DNA of 39,322 nucleotides from an uncultured Acetatifactor sp. (GCA_947627115.1 CANQUQ010000020.1:1-39322), one strand, 5' to 3'. Shown: positions 17,158 through 27,270, numbered from the stretch's first letter. Program-made: numbers and translations. Notes: generated by a model not told the origin, from the letters alone.

Positions 17158-17736
17158 ATGAACATTATGAAATTTTGCAAAATAAGTATAATATTATCTG
17201 TTTTGATATTTTGTTTGTATTTAATTGCTAAAATTAATTCTTTTATATTATTGCCTTTTCTCCCAGAAAACTTTGTGTATTTTGTATGTTTAAGTATTAT
17301 TTCAATTATGAATATTATTATACTGATAATTAGTACAAAAGAAAACAACAAAAATATAAGAATGTTTGTTGCAATTATATCAGCTTTATCTGCCGGATTT
17401 TTCTTTATTAATGTTCCATTTAACAGTAAAAGGGAAGATAAAAATTTATATATTTTTAATAGAAATATACAAATATCAAGATATAAAGTATTAACAGACC
17501 AAAGAATATCAATTAAATATATATATAACAATTTATGTGCTAAAACTTTAGAATATCAAATAATGCCTACTTGTAATGAAAGTTTAAATAATTGTATAGA
17601 AATTAATTCTGAAAATGATAATTACATTGAAATACAATATCTAATTAAAGAACAAGAGCGTTTTATATGGTTATATGATTGTTCTGAAAACAAAATAGTA
17701 CAAAAAGAAAATGAACGTTTAAATATATCTAAATAA
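17158..17736 (+). CDS. Small membrane protein, putative immunity protein for toxin 2
   Basis: 192 aa with three hydrophobic segments in the first 85 residues (ISIILSVLIFCLYLIA, FVYFVCLSIISIMNIIILII, FVAIISALSAGFFFI), followed by a soluble domain of about 100 residues. A second ATG at 17167 is possible. It starts 12 nt after the toxin stop, is very AT-rich and resembles no family I know. Integral-membrane immunity proteins are usual for pore-forming bacteriocins, which fits the hydrophobic region of toxin 2. The role is inferred from position. Confidence 0.65.
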   Translation: MNIMKFCKISIILSVLIFCLYLIAKINSFILLPFLPENFVYFVCLSIISIMNIIILIISTKENNKNIRMFVAIISALSAGFFFINVPFNSKREDKNLYIFNRNIQISRYKVLTDQRISIKYIYNNLCAKTLEYQIMPTCNESLNNCIEINSENDNYIEIQYLIKEQERFIWLYDCSENKIVQKENERLNISK

Positions 17737-17748
17737 GGATAATCTTTT

Positions 17749-17778
17749 AGGTGCAGGCTTGTCTGCACCTCCTTTTTT
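17749..17778 (+). terminator. Terminator of toxin operon 2
   Basis: AGGTGCAG-n6-CTGCACCT followed by CCTTTTTTT. Immediately after, 17785-17815 carries a short relic of the GTGT/TTACAC operator sequence. Confidence 0.8.
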
Positions 17779-17836
17779 TGCATTAGTATAATATAGTGTA
17801 CCCGTTGTATTACACAATTTAATAAAATGAAAAAGC

Positions 17837-17866
17837 GGTATGTTGTCTTTACATACCACTTTTTTT
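17837..17866 (-). terminator. Terminator at the end of mob operon 2
   Basis: GGTATGT/ACATACC stem with an A-run on the left (T-run for leftward transcripts) and TTTTTTT on the right, just beyond the MobB-like stop codon. Confidence 0.7.
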
Positions 17867-17867
17867 A

Positions 17868-18834
17868 TCAATGATTTTCTTTATATCCCTTGATATACCA
17901 ACGAATGCCAATATATCCAATATGACTTAATATAAACATAAGCACTATATTTAGGGGCATAAGTTCCGCAAACCATATAAGAACCACCACGCTTACCAAC
18001 GCTACTAACAGACTGATTTCATCATAACAATACTTCTGATAGACGTTCACAATAAATTTTCCGCAAAAGAACATAATCAAGCCGATTATACCAAATGTCA
18101 CAATAGCAACAAATATAACCGCTATTGGTTCAGGAATATCAATAGCCCCTGTTATTTGTCCTGATATGCTTTCAATTCCGTTTATAATCATCATAAGCAT
18201 ACTTATAACCGCCTTAAAGGCACTTATACAATCAAGATGAACACGTTCCGACTTAAAGCCTGTAAACAGGGTAGCTAATCCGCTGTAAGTAATCAGAATA
18301 AACATAACCCATTGCCATTTTATGCGGAATTGGTCATTAAGTTCTTTTGCTTTTCTGTCTATAATTTTCTTTTCTGAAGCTATCAGGCTGTTGTATTCAG
18401 ATTTTTTCTTTTCTGCTTTTTCTTTTTCAGAATTAGCTTGTAAAATAGCTGTATTTGCACGTTTTTCAGCGTTCAAAGCCTCCTCTTGACTTCTTTTTAC
18501 TTCGTTCTGCCAATGCTTTTCTTTCTCTTTCAGCCTGTTTCGCAAGTCTTCGGCTTTCTTCAGCTCTAAGTCGCTCCCGTTCAACTTCTCTATCAGTTCG
18601 GCTTGCTGTGCTACTTTTGACTTTAGTATCTGCTCGTCTGAGCAGTTCTTGTATCATCTCGGTAAAGTCTGAGTTTGCCACTGATAGCTTCTGATTGGTC
18701 AAGAACAGCTCCCGATTCTTTGAGGACAGTTCTTGTATCAATGACAGCAACTCTTCCGTATTGGGCGATTGTGTTTGCTCTGATGGCTTGACTATGTTCT
18801 TCCTGTTGTTTTCGTGCATTGTCCGCAAACTCAC
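17868..18834 (-). pseudogene. MobB-like membrane protein gene, unit 2, frameshifted
   Basis: Same coiled-coil plus four-helix protein as in units 1 and 3, but two nucleotides are missing near 18643 (GAGCGTAGTT in unit 1 is GAGCAGTT). The deletion lies in the region shared with the relaxase gene and so hits both proteins. A ribosome starting at 18834 now reads MobB residues 1-65 and then slips into the relaxase C-terminal frame, giving a hybrid of 122 aa ending at 18466. The membrane half (17868-18584) stays open and could be reached from an internal ATG at 18584. Confidence 0.8.
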
Positions 18835-19626
18835 GTTCTAATTCCTCCTTGCTGAAGTCCGTATGATAATATTTTTCTAACTTGCTGTTTCTGATTTTGC
18901 ATTGTTTTTCGCCCTGTTTCTGCCTTGCAAGGTCTGTAAATGTAATATATTTTCGATTGTCCGTCCAGACAACACCATAGCCGTTAGCATTCATCATATC
19001 AATGAACTGCTCTCGGCTCTGAGCCTGCTCTCTGCACTCCATAACAGCAAGGGCAATATCCTGTATATAACTTTTCACTTCACCCTGCTCTGCCCTCTGT
19101 AAGAACTTGTACTGCTCTTTCTTATAAGCTGTTGTTTCTTCTCGTTCCTTGCCGTCAAACGTTCTTCCTTTTTTAGTTAGACTAAGCCCGTTTTCAAGGC
19201 ATATTTTGTCGGATAAGTCTTTCATTTCCTGCAATTCTGTACTTTTCTGCTGAAACTTGTGTCCGTCCTCAAAACTAACAGAATTAAGAATGAAGTGTGT
19301 ATGTATGTGTTCTCGGTCTTGATGCGTTGCTATAAGTACTTCAAATCCTTTGAATTGCGGACAACGTTCTACAAATTCCTTTGCAATGAAGTGAGCCTTT
19401 TCAGGTGTTATTTCTTCATCAGGAGCGAAACTTTGAACATAATGCTTGTATGTTCTGCCATCTGTCTTGTTCCAGACTTCTTTTGTTATCTGCATTTCGT
19501 CGTATGCGGTTTCAGGTGCAGTCAGATTAACCGCTTAATAATTTTTGGTCGGTCTTTTCCGCTTTGCTGACATGTTATAGCCGTTTTTATCGGCGACTTT
19601 GAAGATACTGCCTTAATGATTGCCAT
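18466..19626 (-). pseudogene. mobA: Relaxase gene, unit 2, three frameshifts
   Basis: Starts at 19626 with MAIIKAVSSKSPIKTAI, identical to the others, then breaks. Two nucleotides are lost near 19572 (CATATG-like to CATG), two near 19529 (GGTTATAATC to GGTTAATC) and two near 18643. Between the breaks the relaxase reads cleanly, including the histidine motif HQDREHIHTHF. The longest open piece, from the internal ATG at 19495, has the histidines but lacks the N-terminal nicking tyrosine. It should be inactive unless the breaks are bypassed, so unit 2 may rely on the relaxase of unit 1 or 3. Confidence 0.88.
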
Positions 19627-19949
19627 ATGTTCTTAAGTTCCTCCTGTGCGGTTCTGAGTGCAGATAGTGTCTGCGATAATTCATTCCTATAATCAACAAA
19701 TCCTCTTTCATTAAGTCGCAATGCTATCTGATTGAGATTGTTTCCCTGTCGGTTCAGTTCTGTTCCCTGATGTTTCAATTCAATGACAAGTTCTTTCAAA
19801 TCTTCGCTCTTGACAATCGGAGCTTTCATTACTGCTCTGAGAATATACTCTTGATTTTTCAATCCGCTTTTGGCTATCTTTTTCATAATGATTTCATATT
19901 CTTCTGCCGATACTCTGAATGTCATTTGTTTTGGTCTTTTCGTGTTCAT
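19587..19949 (-). CDS. mobC: MobC-like relaxosome accessory protein, unit 2
   Basis: 120 aa from the ATG at 19949, with GAGGAG upstream. It shows the same RPKQMTFRVSAEEYE start and the MobC signature ELNRQGNNLNQIALRLN. It is intact although the relaxase gene that overlaps its end by 40 nt is broken. Confidence 0.85.
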   Translation of the reverse strand: MNTKRPKQMTFRVSAEEYEIIMKKIAKSGLKNQEYILRAVMKAPIVKSEDLKELVIELKHQGTELNRQGNNLNQIALRLNERGFVDYRNELSQTLSALRTAQEELKNIWQSLRQYLQSRR

Positions 19950-19969
19950 ATTTTTTCTCCTCTCGGCGA

Positions 19970-20045
19970 TTCGGGTCAAGGGGGTGTCCCCATTGCAAGC
20001 TACTGAAGTTTACCACGTTAAGTGGTAACACTTTAGGTAGCTTGC
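19970..20045. other. Candidate oriT of unit 2
   Basis: Outer arms GCAAGCTAC/GTAGCTTGC at 19995-20045 and inner arms TTACCAC/GTGGTAA. The inner arms differ from units 1 and 3 by paired changes that keep the stem. The adjacent palindrome is GGGGTGTCCCC. Confidence 0.65.
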
Positions 20046-20067
20046 ATACTATTTAGCCTCACAGCTT

Positions 20068-20096
20068 ATTATATCATATAATTCAGATTAAGTCAA
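20068..20096 (-). promoter_or_regulatory. Promoter of mob operon 2
   Basis: Minus-strand TTGACT (20096-20091), 17-nt spacer, TATAAT (20073-20068). Confidence 0.72.
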
Positions 20097-20137
20097 GTAG
20101 GACAACTTATAAAAAAACAGCACCTTATGTGGTGCTG

Positions 20138-21008
20138 TCAAGTATTCTTCTTCATATTTGCCTTAAGTTCAGCAAGTTCTTTTGTGAGTTCTATAACAGA
20201 TGTCTGCTCCGAATGAAGTTTTTCAAGAAGTTCTTTCTGCTTTGATGTTGCTTCATCAGTAATCTTCTTCAGTTCAGTATTTGCTTTTTTCTCTGCTTCA
20301 ATAACTGCCTTGTCAAGTGCGATTTCTGCACGTTCTAAAGCGTTCTGTTTGGATTTCTCGGCTTCTTCTTTTACCTTTGTCAGTTCAGCCTGTAATGCTT
20401 CTGCTCGCTTTTCTGCTTCTTTTTGTGAGTTCTGTGCCTGTTCTGCTGTTGCTATGGCTTCATTGGCTTTCTTGATGGTGTCATTCGCTTGTGCAACTTG
20501 TAAATTCAGACTGTCAATAATTTTCTGCTTATCCTGTAGACGAATTAAGTTGAATTTCATTATGTTTCAACTGTTCCAGCTCTTTTTCAAGTTGATGAAT
20601 TACATTGGAATTGCTTAAAATGGTATCCGATAATTCTTTTTCAGCTTGATTCGCTTTGCTCTCTGCTTCTTTCCTGATTTCTTCTGATTTCTTAAGACGT
20701 TCACGCAGTTCAATGACTGTAATATTAAGATTATCAAGTTTGTCTGAAAATTCAAGGCGTATTCTGTTCTCACTATTCGCATTGAGTTCAAGAACATTGA
20801 TATAAGCCTTTACAATGCTATCCGCCATCGCCTGAAAGTCGCTGATATTTGTTTCCATACCTTTGAGAGTTTTTTTAGCGTTCTGTACTTCATAAGCATT
20901 AACCAATGCTTGAACGCACTCGCCTTGACTATCGAAACTTTCAGAAATCTGCTTGAATTTTTCTCTTGTTTCATCATCAATTCTGATTTGCAATGGACTG
21001 TTTGCCAT
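20138..21008 (-). pseudogene. Ribbon-helix-helix/coiled-coil regulator gene, unit 2, frameshifted
   Basis: Nearly identical to the unit 1 gene from the ATG at 21008, but two nucleotides are lost near 20538 (TCTTTACAG in unit 1 is TCTACAG). This yields an N-terminal piece of about 155 aa ending in LNSSTG that keeps the DNA-binding domain and about half of the coiled coil. The distal coiled coil (20138-20560) is open in the next frame. The truncated product could still bind operators. Confidence 0.82.
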
Positions 21009-21026
21009 AAAAATCACTCCTTTTTC

Positions 21027-21145
21027 TTGCTGTAGTGTATTACAATACACTGTATTTTTGTGTAATACATCCACCTGTAATACACTGCATACACTGTATT
21101 GTATTACACTACATACAGTATATAACGCATTTTTTAATTTGTCAA
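21027..21145 (-). promoter_or_regulatory. Promoter and operator array of the ribbon-helix-helix gene, unit 2
   Basis: TTGACA (21145-21140), 17-nt spacer, TATACT (21122-21117) on the minus strand, followed by the same GTGTATTAC/GTAATACAC palindrome array as in unit 1. Confidence 0.75.
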
Positions 21146-21204
21146 GACCATTTTTGAAATTATAAAAAACTTATGTTTTTTTCATCAGGGAAAAAGTGCA
21201 AAAA

Positions 21205-21223
21205 GATTGTCACGATGACAATC
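21205..21223. promoter_or_regulatory. Conserved palindrome GATTGTCA-n3-TGACAATC
   Basis: Same element as 7874-7890, with arms longer by one base pair. The three central bases differ among units while the arms are kept. Confidence 0.45.
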
Positions 21224-21265
21224 TTCTTTCATTCGGAAAGTTTTCCGCTATTTTTCCAGCTACAC

Positions 21266-21294
21266 TTGACAAAATAATTCCAATAAGTTATAAT
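21266..21294 (+). promoter_or_regulatory. Promoter of the replication gene, unit 2
   Basis: TTGACA (21266-21271), 17-nt spacer, TATAAT (21289-21294). The leader to the ATG at 21538 is about 235 nt. Confidence 0.85.
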
Positions 21295-21300
21295 TAAAAA

Positions 21301-21386
21301 AGCAAATAAAAGTGCCGTCAAGGTGTAGCAAGCACCTTAACGGCAGGAACAGCAGTAATCTCCGACCAAAGAAATTACTATACTAT
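21301..21386 (-). ncRNA. Countertranscribed antisense RNA, unit 2
   Basis: Predicted leftward RNA of about 85 nt ending at the hairpin 21314-21344. In the antisense strand this stem pairs fully with one U-G wobble, while in the sense strand the same position is a C-A mismatch. The structure therefore favours the leftward transcript, and a U-rich tract follows in that direction. The second stem (GTAATTTC/GAGATTAC) is the same as in unit 1, but the loop reads UUUGGUCG instead of UUUGGAGU. A loop change of this kind would separate incompatibility groups. Confidence 0.75.
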
Positions 21387-21392
21387 ATCTTG

Positions 21393-21421
21393 ATTATATC
21401 AAATAAAAAAAGTTTTGTCAA
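21393..21421 (-). promoter_or_regulatory. Antisense RNA promoter, unit 2
   Basis: Minus-strand TTGACA (21421-21416), 17-nt spacer, TATAAT (21398-21393). Confidence 0.82.
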
Positions 21422-21537
21422 GACTTTGACCATAAATTCAAGAAAATAGTGTTGTTGTTCCCTGTATTTGCGAATATAGGATATTTTTGTACCCTTTTGC
21501 AGAAAACACGCTTTTAAAAAGCAAGAAAGGATTTACT

Positions 21538-23664
21538 ATGAACGACAACAGAGAAACTTTAAAAACATTTCTTCTTGACTACATACAGGAAGTAACTCAA
21601 AAATCAAAAGGAAAAGACCAGTATATATGCCCATTATGCAACAGCGGAACAGGCAAGAACGGCACTGGTGCGTTTACATTCTACCCTGAAACAAACAGCT
21701 ATAAATGCTTCGCTTGTGGACGATACGGAGATATTTTTTCACTTTATGCTGAAATGAATAATCTGTCACAGACTTTTGATTTCCCTGTTATTGTAGACGA
21801 GCTATCAAAAAAATATCATCTGCTGTCAGTGGACTATGCGAACACTCAAAACTCAAACTCAGAAACATTGGTAAAAACACGTTCTCACACATACATGAAC
21901 ATGAACCGTGACAGGATAGCCGTAAAGACAATTTACAAGAAGCCTGACGGCTCTAAAATGGCACGTTGGGAACGTTACGAGGGGAACACCCTTGTCAAGA
22001 ACCTGAACGGCTTACAAATGCCCTTGTATCATGTCTACAATCTTACCGACAACACAAAACCATTGTTTATTGTTGAGGGTGAAAAAGATGTTGAAACTAT
22101 GGAGAAACTCGGCTACATTGCGACAACAAGTCCGAATGGTGCTGGCTCTAAGTGGAAACAAAGTTATACTGAATGTATAAAAAATTTTGATGTGATTATT
22201 CTTGCTGATAATGATGAAGTCGGATTAAATCATGCTACAAATATTGCGGAGAGCATCATTCAGACGGCACGTTCCGTCAAATTAGTACCCTCACAAGCCC
22301 TGTATAAGCCGTTACAGCCTAAGGGTGATATATCCGACATTGTAGACTGCATAGGCTCTGAAAAGACCATACAGCTTATTGAGAGCGTTCTGAACGGCAA
22401 TGAATATATTTTCACCTATAAGCCGTCATCAGAACCGAAACAAGTTAGTACAAGCAGGAAAAGACAGATTGTCACCTATGAATTATTTGCTGAATTTCTT
22501 GAAAAACAGGGATATTCAATAAGATACAATCAAATTACCCATAATTTTGAGTTTTTCGGCTTTGATGAGAGCGAAAGCAAAGAACATCTGGCAGAGAACG
22601 TGCCGACAATCCTCCACGACCAGTTGAAAGTAATTTATACTCATGTTACACAGCAGGTTATAACGAATTACATCACACGATATGCAACAAGAAACAGGTA
22701 TAATCCAATCCTGAACGCTATAAAGGCGGTAAAATGGGACGGAAAAGACCATGTAACACAAATTTATGACATATTCAGAATACCTACAGACACGGAAGAG
22801 GGACTATACAGCCGTACTTTCATATTCAAATGGCTTAAACAGTGCGTTTGTGGACTGTTTAACGACATTGAAAATCCGTTTTCACTTGATATTATACTTG
22901 TATTTCAGGGTAAACAAGGCATAGGCAAAACACGCTTTTTTGAGATGCTTGCACTAAATTCAAGATATTTTGGTGAGGGTATTTCTCTTGACCCACGTGA
23001 TAAAGACAGTGTTATGCAAGCCACAAGTAAATGGATTAGTGAATTGGGCGAGATAGGCTCTACAATGCGTAAGGATATGGATACAGTAAAAGCGTTCCTG
23101 ACGAAGTCTACAGACGAATACAGAACGCCTTACGGCAAGGCAAGCTTACACTATCCCCGTATGACTTCTTTTGTCGGTACGGTCAATGATGAGCAGTTCC
23201 TGATTGACCAGACGGGCAACAGACGTTTTGTTACAATTCCCCTTGCTCCTGACCTTGTAATTGACTACAACACGCAAATCAAGCCTTTTGATGCACTTCA
23301 GCTATGGTCGCAGATTTATCATATTGTTGAAAATGAAGATAAGTCAAGCTGTTTCAGACTCTCTGAAGATGAGAAACGCTATCTTGAAAAGCGTAACTCG
23401 GCATTCGTCAAGCCAATGAAAGGCGAATATGAAGTACTTGACATATTGGAAGAACAGCAGACACAGGAACAAGGCTACACCTGTACATTCAAGGAAATGA
23501 CCATATTACAATTCATTCAGCGACATAATCTGAAATATGATGCCAGTATAGTTGGTAAAGTTTTAAAAAAATATGGATATGAAACTATACGAAAAAGAGT
23601 GAATGGAGAAATAACACGTCTAATTAATCTACCATATAAATATTATCAAGGATATGACAAGTAG
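21538..23664 (+). CDS. Primase-helicase replication protein, unit 2
   Basis: 708 aa from the ATG at 21538 (GAAAGGA upstream); a longer frame to 21487 has no ribosome binding site and runs through the leader. Domains match unit 1: zinc finger (CPLC and CFAC), TOPRIM (EGEKD, ADNDEVG), helicase Walker A GKQGIGKT, WISELGEI and NRRF. It is about 90 percent or more identical to unit 1 by eye until the last 55 residues, where it reads KKYGYETIRKRVNGEITRLINLPYKYY. That divergent tail accompanies a different iteron family immediately downstream, supporting a role of the tail in origin recognition. Confidence 0.88.
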   Translation: MNDNRETLKTFLLDYIQEVTQKSKGKDQYICPLCNSGTGKNGTGAFTFYPETNSYKCFACGRYGDIFSLYAEMNNLSQTFDFPVIVDELSKKYHLLSVDYANTQNSNSETLVKTRSHTYMNMNRDRIAVKTIYKKPDGSKMARWERYEGNTLVKNLNGLQMPLYHVYNLTDNTKPLFIVEGEKDVETMEKLGYIATTSPNGAGSKWKQSYTECIKNFDVIILADNDEVGLNHATNIAESIIQTARSVKLVPSQALYKPLQPKGDISDIVDCIGSEKTIQLIESVLNGNEYIFTYKPSSEPKQVSTSRKRQIVTYELFAEFLEKQGYSIRYNQITHNFEFFGFDESESKEHLAENVPTILHDQLKVIYTHVTQQVITNYITRYATRNRYNPILNAIKAVKWDGKDHVTQIYDIFRIPTDTEEGLYSRTFIFKWLKQCVCGLFNDIENPFSLDIILVFQGKQGIGKTRFFEMLALNSRYFGEGISLDPRDKDSVMQATSKWISELGEIGSTMRKDMDTVKAFLTKSTDEYRTPYGKASLHYPRMTSFVGTVNDEQFLIDQTGNRRFVTIPLAPDLVIDYNTQIKPFDALQLWSQIYHIVENEDKSSCFRLSEDEKRYLEKRNSAFVKPMKGEYEVLDILEEQQTQEQGYTCTFKEMTILQFIQRHNLKYDASIVGKVLKKYGYETIRKRVNGEITRLINLPYKYYQGYDK

Positions 23665-23666
23665 GT

Positions 23667-24141
23667 GTGACAGGTGCTGTGACAGGTGAAAAAATTAACC
23701 TGTCACAGCTTTTTTTGCCTATTTTTCGAGAATTTTTTTGATATTTGTGCAATTTTTACAATAGCTGTGACAGGTAAAAAAAAAATAACCTGTCACAGCT
23801 TTTTTTGCCTATTTTTCGGGGAAAATTCCCTGAAAATGCCTCAAACTGTGACAGGTAAAAAAAAAACAACCTGTCACAGCATTTTCTTCTATTTTTAGGG
23901 GAAATTGAGCTACTGTGACAGGTGTGACAGGCAATTTACTACTAAAATATATTTTTTCTGATATTCGCACGTACTAATAGTTACAAAATGGTAACAAAAA
24001 AGTGAAAAAAAGCTATTTTTCAGACTTATACAAGAAGTTTACCTGTCACACCTGTCACGCATTTGCAATTTTTGGCTAAATGAAGCCTAAAATCCCTGTG
24101 ACATGTTACTTCTTTTTTTACCTGTCACACCCGTCACACCT
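23667..24141. other. Replication origin with TGTGACAGG iterons, unit 2
   Basis: Same plan as unit 1 with another word: three CTGTGACAGG/CCTGTCACAG hairpins around A-rich loops (about 23677-23709, 23764-23799, 23848-23880), a direct pair at 23914-23931, an AT-rich stretch of about 110 bp, an inverted pair at 24041-24059 and a terminal cluster to 24141. An extra direct pair occurs at 23667-23686 right after the stop codon. Confidence 0.75.
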
Positions 24142-24274
24142 ATTTTTTGTACAAAATGACAGTACTATGTAAAGGCTTTTTGCTTGTCAGTCGTTTCTTG
24201 TGTTGGTGAATGAAAAAATAATGAATTTCTTGTTAAGTAATTATTGACAAAAAAGTGATTGTTTTAATTGTTGC

Positions 24275-24303
24275 TTGACAAAATATGTCTAATCCATTAT
24301 GAT
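24275..24303 (+). promoter_or_regulatory. Promoter of the small gene-methyltransferase operon, unit 2
   Basis: TTGACA (24275-24280), 17-nt spacer, TATGAT (24298-24303). The downstream CCCCT...AGGG stem is weaker than in units 1 and 3. Confidence 0.78.
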
Positions 24304-24384
24304 TAAGAGTGAAAGGTTATCCGATACGAAAACAAGCCCCTGTACGCTTCTACAAGGCGTTGCAAGGGTTGGAAAGGATTTTAT

Positions 24385-24727
24385 ATGAAAAACAATAACA
24401 AAGTTCTCTCGAACGCAAATAAAACAAAGAGAGGAAAGCAAAAAATTGAAACTGGTAACAAAGGTGAATTGCTTTGCAGACCTTGAACCAACACAAAAGG
24501 GCAATATGGCTACATGGTTGTACGAAATCTATCGTGACTATTATGTAGAAAACAAGGCTTTACCCATTGAGCCGGAACAGCATGAAGCTATCATCAGACG
24601 GTTCACTAACAAGGTAAAACAGGATAATATAATTATACCTGATAAACAAATACAGCTTTACTATAACAGTAAGCAGAACAGTCTTATCAAGAGACTTAAA
24701 AAAGAGTTTACAGAATTAGGGGAGTAA
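24385..24727 (+). pseudogene. Small conserved gene upstream of methyltransferase, unit 2, frameshifted
   Basis: ATG 24385 follows GGAAAGGA. The first 20 codons match the other copies (MKNNNKVLSNANKTKRG), then two nucleotides are missing near 24437 (GGAAACAGTAAAAAA in unit 3 is GGAAAGCAAAAAA) and the frame stops at codon 34. An internal ATG at 24446 would still yield the C-terminal 93 residues in the correct frame. Confidence 0.75.
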
Positions 24728-24730
24728 CCA

Positions 24731-25884
24731 ATGGCGAACAATAACAAAGCTCTGTCAAATGCAAACAGGGCAAAGAAAGATGAATTTTACACACAACTGT
24801 CTGATATTGAGAACGAACTCCGACATTACAGACATCATTTCAGGAGAAAAACTATCCTCTGCAACTGTGATGACCCATATGAAAGCAACTTTTTCAAGTA
24901 CCTTGCTATGAACTTCAATTTTTTCGGACTGAAAAAGCTGATATGCGTGCTATGCGACTTCTCCTGTAGTGTATACGCAGATGTCATTCTTTGGTGAGGA
25001 AGAAGTCGTGGGAACGTCTGACGACAACCGCAAGCCGTACAAGATTGAGATAACGGAGGTTACAGACCTTAACGGTGACGGTGCAGTTGACCTTACAGAC
25101 GTTGACTTATTGCTCCAGTCGGTTGACGGCAAGCCTGAACTGTTGGACGGTGATGGCGACTTCCGTTCTGATGAGTGCATAGAACTGTTGAAAGAGGCTG
25201 ATATTGTGGTGACTAATCCGCCGTTCAGTCTGTTCCGTGAGTATGTGGCACAGCTTATTGAGTACGACAAAAAGTTTATAATCATAGGCAATCAGAATAC
25301 TATCACTTACAAGGAAATATTTCCCTTGCTGAAAGATAACAAATTATGGCTTGGTTATGGATTTAAGGGAAATGTAGGCTTTTTTATCAACTCACATTAT
25401 GAAGATTATGCAAAATCAAGCCAACACAGAGGGTATGATAAGAGTATCAGGCGTTATGTGGTATACAAACCTTGATATTTAGAAAAGGCATGAAGACCTG
25501 ATACTGTTCAGAAACTATACACCCGAAAACTACCCTCACTATGATAACTATGACGCTATAGAAGTAAGCAAGGTAGCTGATATACCTTGTGACTATAACG
25601 GCGTTATGGGCGTGCCGATAACTTTTATGGACAAGTTCAATCCCAACCAGTTTGAAATACTCGGTATTAATGCTGGACGTGATGAGTTTGACATGAGACC
25701 ATCTAAGTGTTATATTAATCCTATTCAGCATAATAAGGATGGTTCTGAAACAAATGGAAGTAAGGCAAATACTCGTTCTACTTTGATTTTAAATACTTTT
25801 CCAGATAGTATATATTATACAGCCGATAATGCTGATAAACCGTTCACAATCACTTATGCAAGAATTTTTATCAGGAGAAAATAA
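24731..25884 (+). pseudogene. EcoRI-family methyltransferase, unit 2, degraded
   Basis: Begins MANNNKALSNANRAKKDEFY as in unit 1. Two nucleotides are lost near 24946 (TGCACGTG in unit 1 is TGCGTG), two more near 25429 (AGAGGG where AGAGAGGG would restore GMIRVSG; inferred), and a TAG at 25480 replaces the Glu codon in LDIEKRHED. The catalytic NPPF segment and the EF-hand-like loop (DLNGDGAVDLTDVDLLL) remain readable from 24969. The variable part (GFKGNVGFFINSHYEDYAK...) and the C-terminus (INAGRDEFDMRPSK...) differ from unit 1, so this was a methyltransferase with another specificity. It is non-functional as a single chain. Confidence 0.85.
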
Positions 25885-26060
25885 GGCTTAAAATATCCAT
25901 TTGTAGTTATATAATATTATATTATTACAAATATAATATATAATCATTATATAACGTTATGTTATTATATATAAAATAAATAATTATTATATAATGTTCT
26001 TATATTATAAATATAACAAACCTTATTATAAACTAATGTTTTTAGTTTTTAACCGACATT
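25885..26060. other. AT-rich palindromic spacer
   Basis: No gene. About 110 bp consist almost only of A and T with repeated TATATAATATTA-like runs that can fold on themselves. It is absent after the unit 1 methyltransferase and identical at 39007-39182. Confidence 0.6.
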
Positions 26061-26067
26061 CAAAAAA

Positions 26068-26168
26068 TGCGTTGCATACTGTGTAGTGTGATACAATACA
26101 GTGTATGCAGTGTATTACAGGTGCGTGTATTACACGAAATACAGTGTAATGTAATACACTACAGCAGG
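26068..26168 (+). promoter_or_regulatory. Operator array upstream of DUF262 nuclease copy C
   Basis: The same palindrome array as at 12500-12605, differing in only a few bases, ending 17 nt before the ATG at 26186. Confidence 0.7.
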
Positions 26169-26185
26169 ATTTAAGGAGAAAAACC

Positions 26186-27270
26186 ATGGAAATAAAATTA
26201 AATGAAATAACAGTCCGTGATATATTCAATGGCTATCAGGATAATGCCTATGGCGTTGTCGGGTATGGTGGCAAGCTGAATATCAGACCTGCATTTCAAA
26301 GAGAGTTCGTCTGGAGAAAAAGAACGTGATGCGGTACTTGATACAGTGATAAAAGGCTTTCCGTTGAATGTCATGTACTGGTGCGACGATGGCAACGGCA
26401 ACTATGAACTGCTTGACGGTCAACAACGCACAATCAGCTTGTGCCAGTACTGCAATGGTGATTTTTCACTGAATAACCGTTCGTTCAACAATCTCACAGG
26501 GACGGAGAAGAACCAGATACTTGACTATAAACTTATGATATATGTTTGTACAGGCAATGACAAAGAAAAGCTAGACTGGTTCAAAACAATCAACATAGCA
26601 GGCGTACAGCTTTCACCACAGGAGCTAAGGAATGCCATATATACAGGCTCATGGCTTACTGATGCAAAGAAGTATTTCAGCAAGGTGGGTTGTCCGGCTG
26701 TCAAGATAGGTGACAAGCTGTTGTCGGGAAAAATGATACGTCAGGAGTATCTGGAGACAGCTATAGAATGGGTTGCACGTACCGAAAACAAGTCTATAGA
26801 AGGCTATATGTCAGAACATCAGCACGATATAAACGCTACACCACTTTGGTTGCACTTTCAGACGGTCATAAACTGGGTAAATACATACTTCACCAAATAC
26901 CGCAAGGAAATGAAAGGCATAGACTGGGGACGGCTTTACAACGAACACAAGGCAGATGTGCTTGATCCTGTATCTTTGGAAGAACGCATCAAGGAACTTA
27001 TGATAGACGACGAAGTAACGTCTAAAAAGGGTATATGAATATCTTCTTACAGGTAAAGAAAAATTTCTGAGTCTCAGGCAGTTTTCAGACAGTCAAAAAC
27101 GTCAGGCATACGAAAAACAAGACGGTATATGTGCGAATTGTGGTAAACACTTTGAGATTGAACAAATGGAGGGCGACCACCACAAGCCGTGGAGTTTAGG
27201 CGGTAAGACCGATAATGACAACTGTGTAATGCTTTGCCGTGACTGTAACCGTGAAAAAAGCAACAAATAG
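26186..27270 (+). pseudogene. DUF262-HNH nuclease gene, copy C, two frameshifts
   Basis: Shares the break at 26312 with copy B (inferred two-nucleotide loss). It is intact at the position where A and B are broken (CTTATGATATATG) and has its own break near 27034 (GGCATATATGAG in copy A is GGTATATGAA). The main readable part, 26346-27038, includes DGQQR. The HNH end (CANC, GDHHKP, LCRDCN) follows in another frame to the TAG at 27268. Different break sets in A, B and C show that parts were exchanged between copies. Confidence 0.85.

Larger units (their letters stand above)
24456..26200 (+). repeat. Long direct repeat, copy 1
   Basis: Identical by eye to 37578-39322, exactly 13,122 bp apart. It covers the 3' part of the small gene, the broken methyltransferase, the AT-rich spacer, the operator array and the first codons of the nuclease. 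Identity may continue past the window end. Confidence 0.85.
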
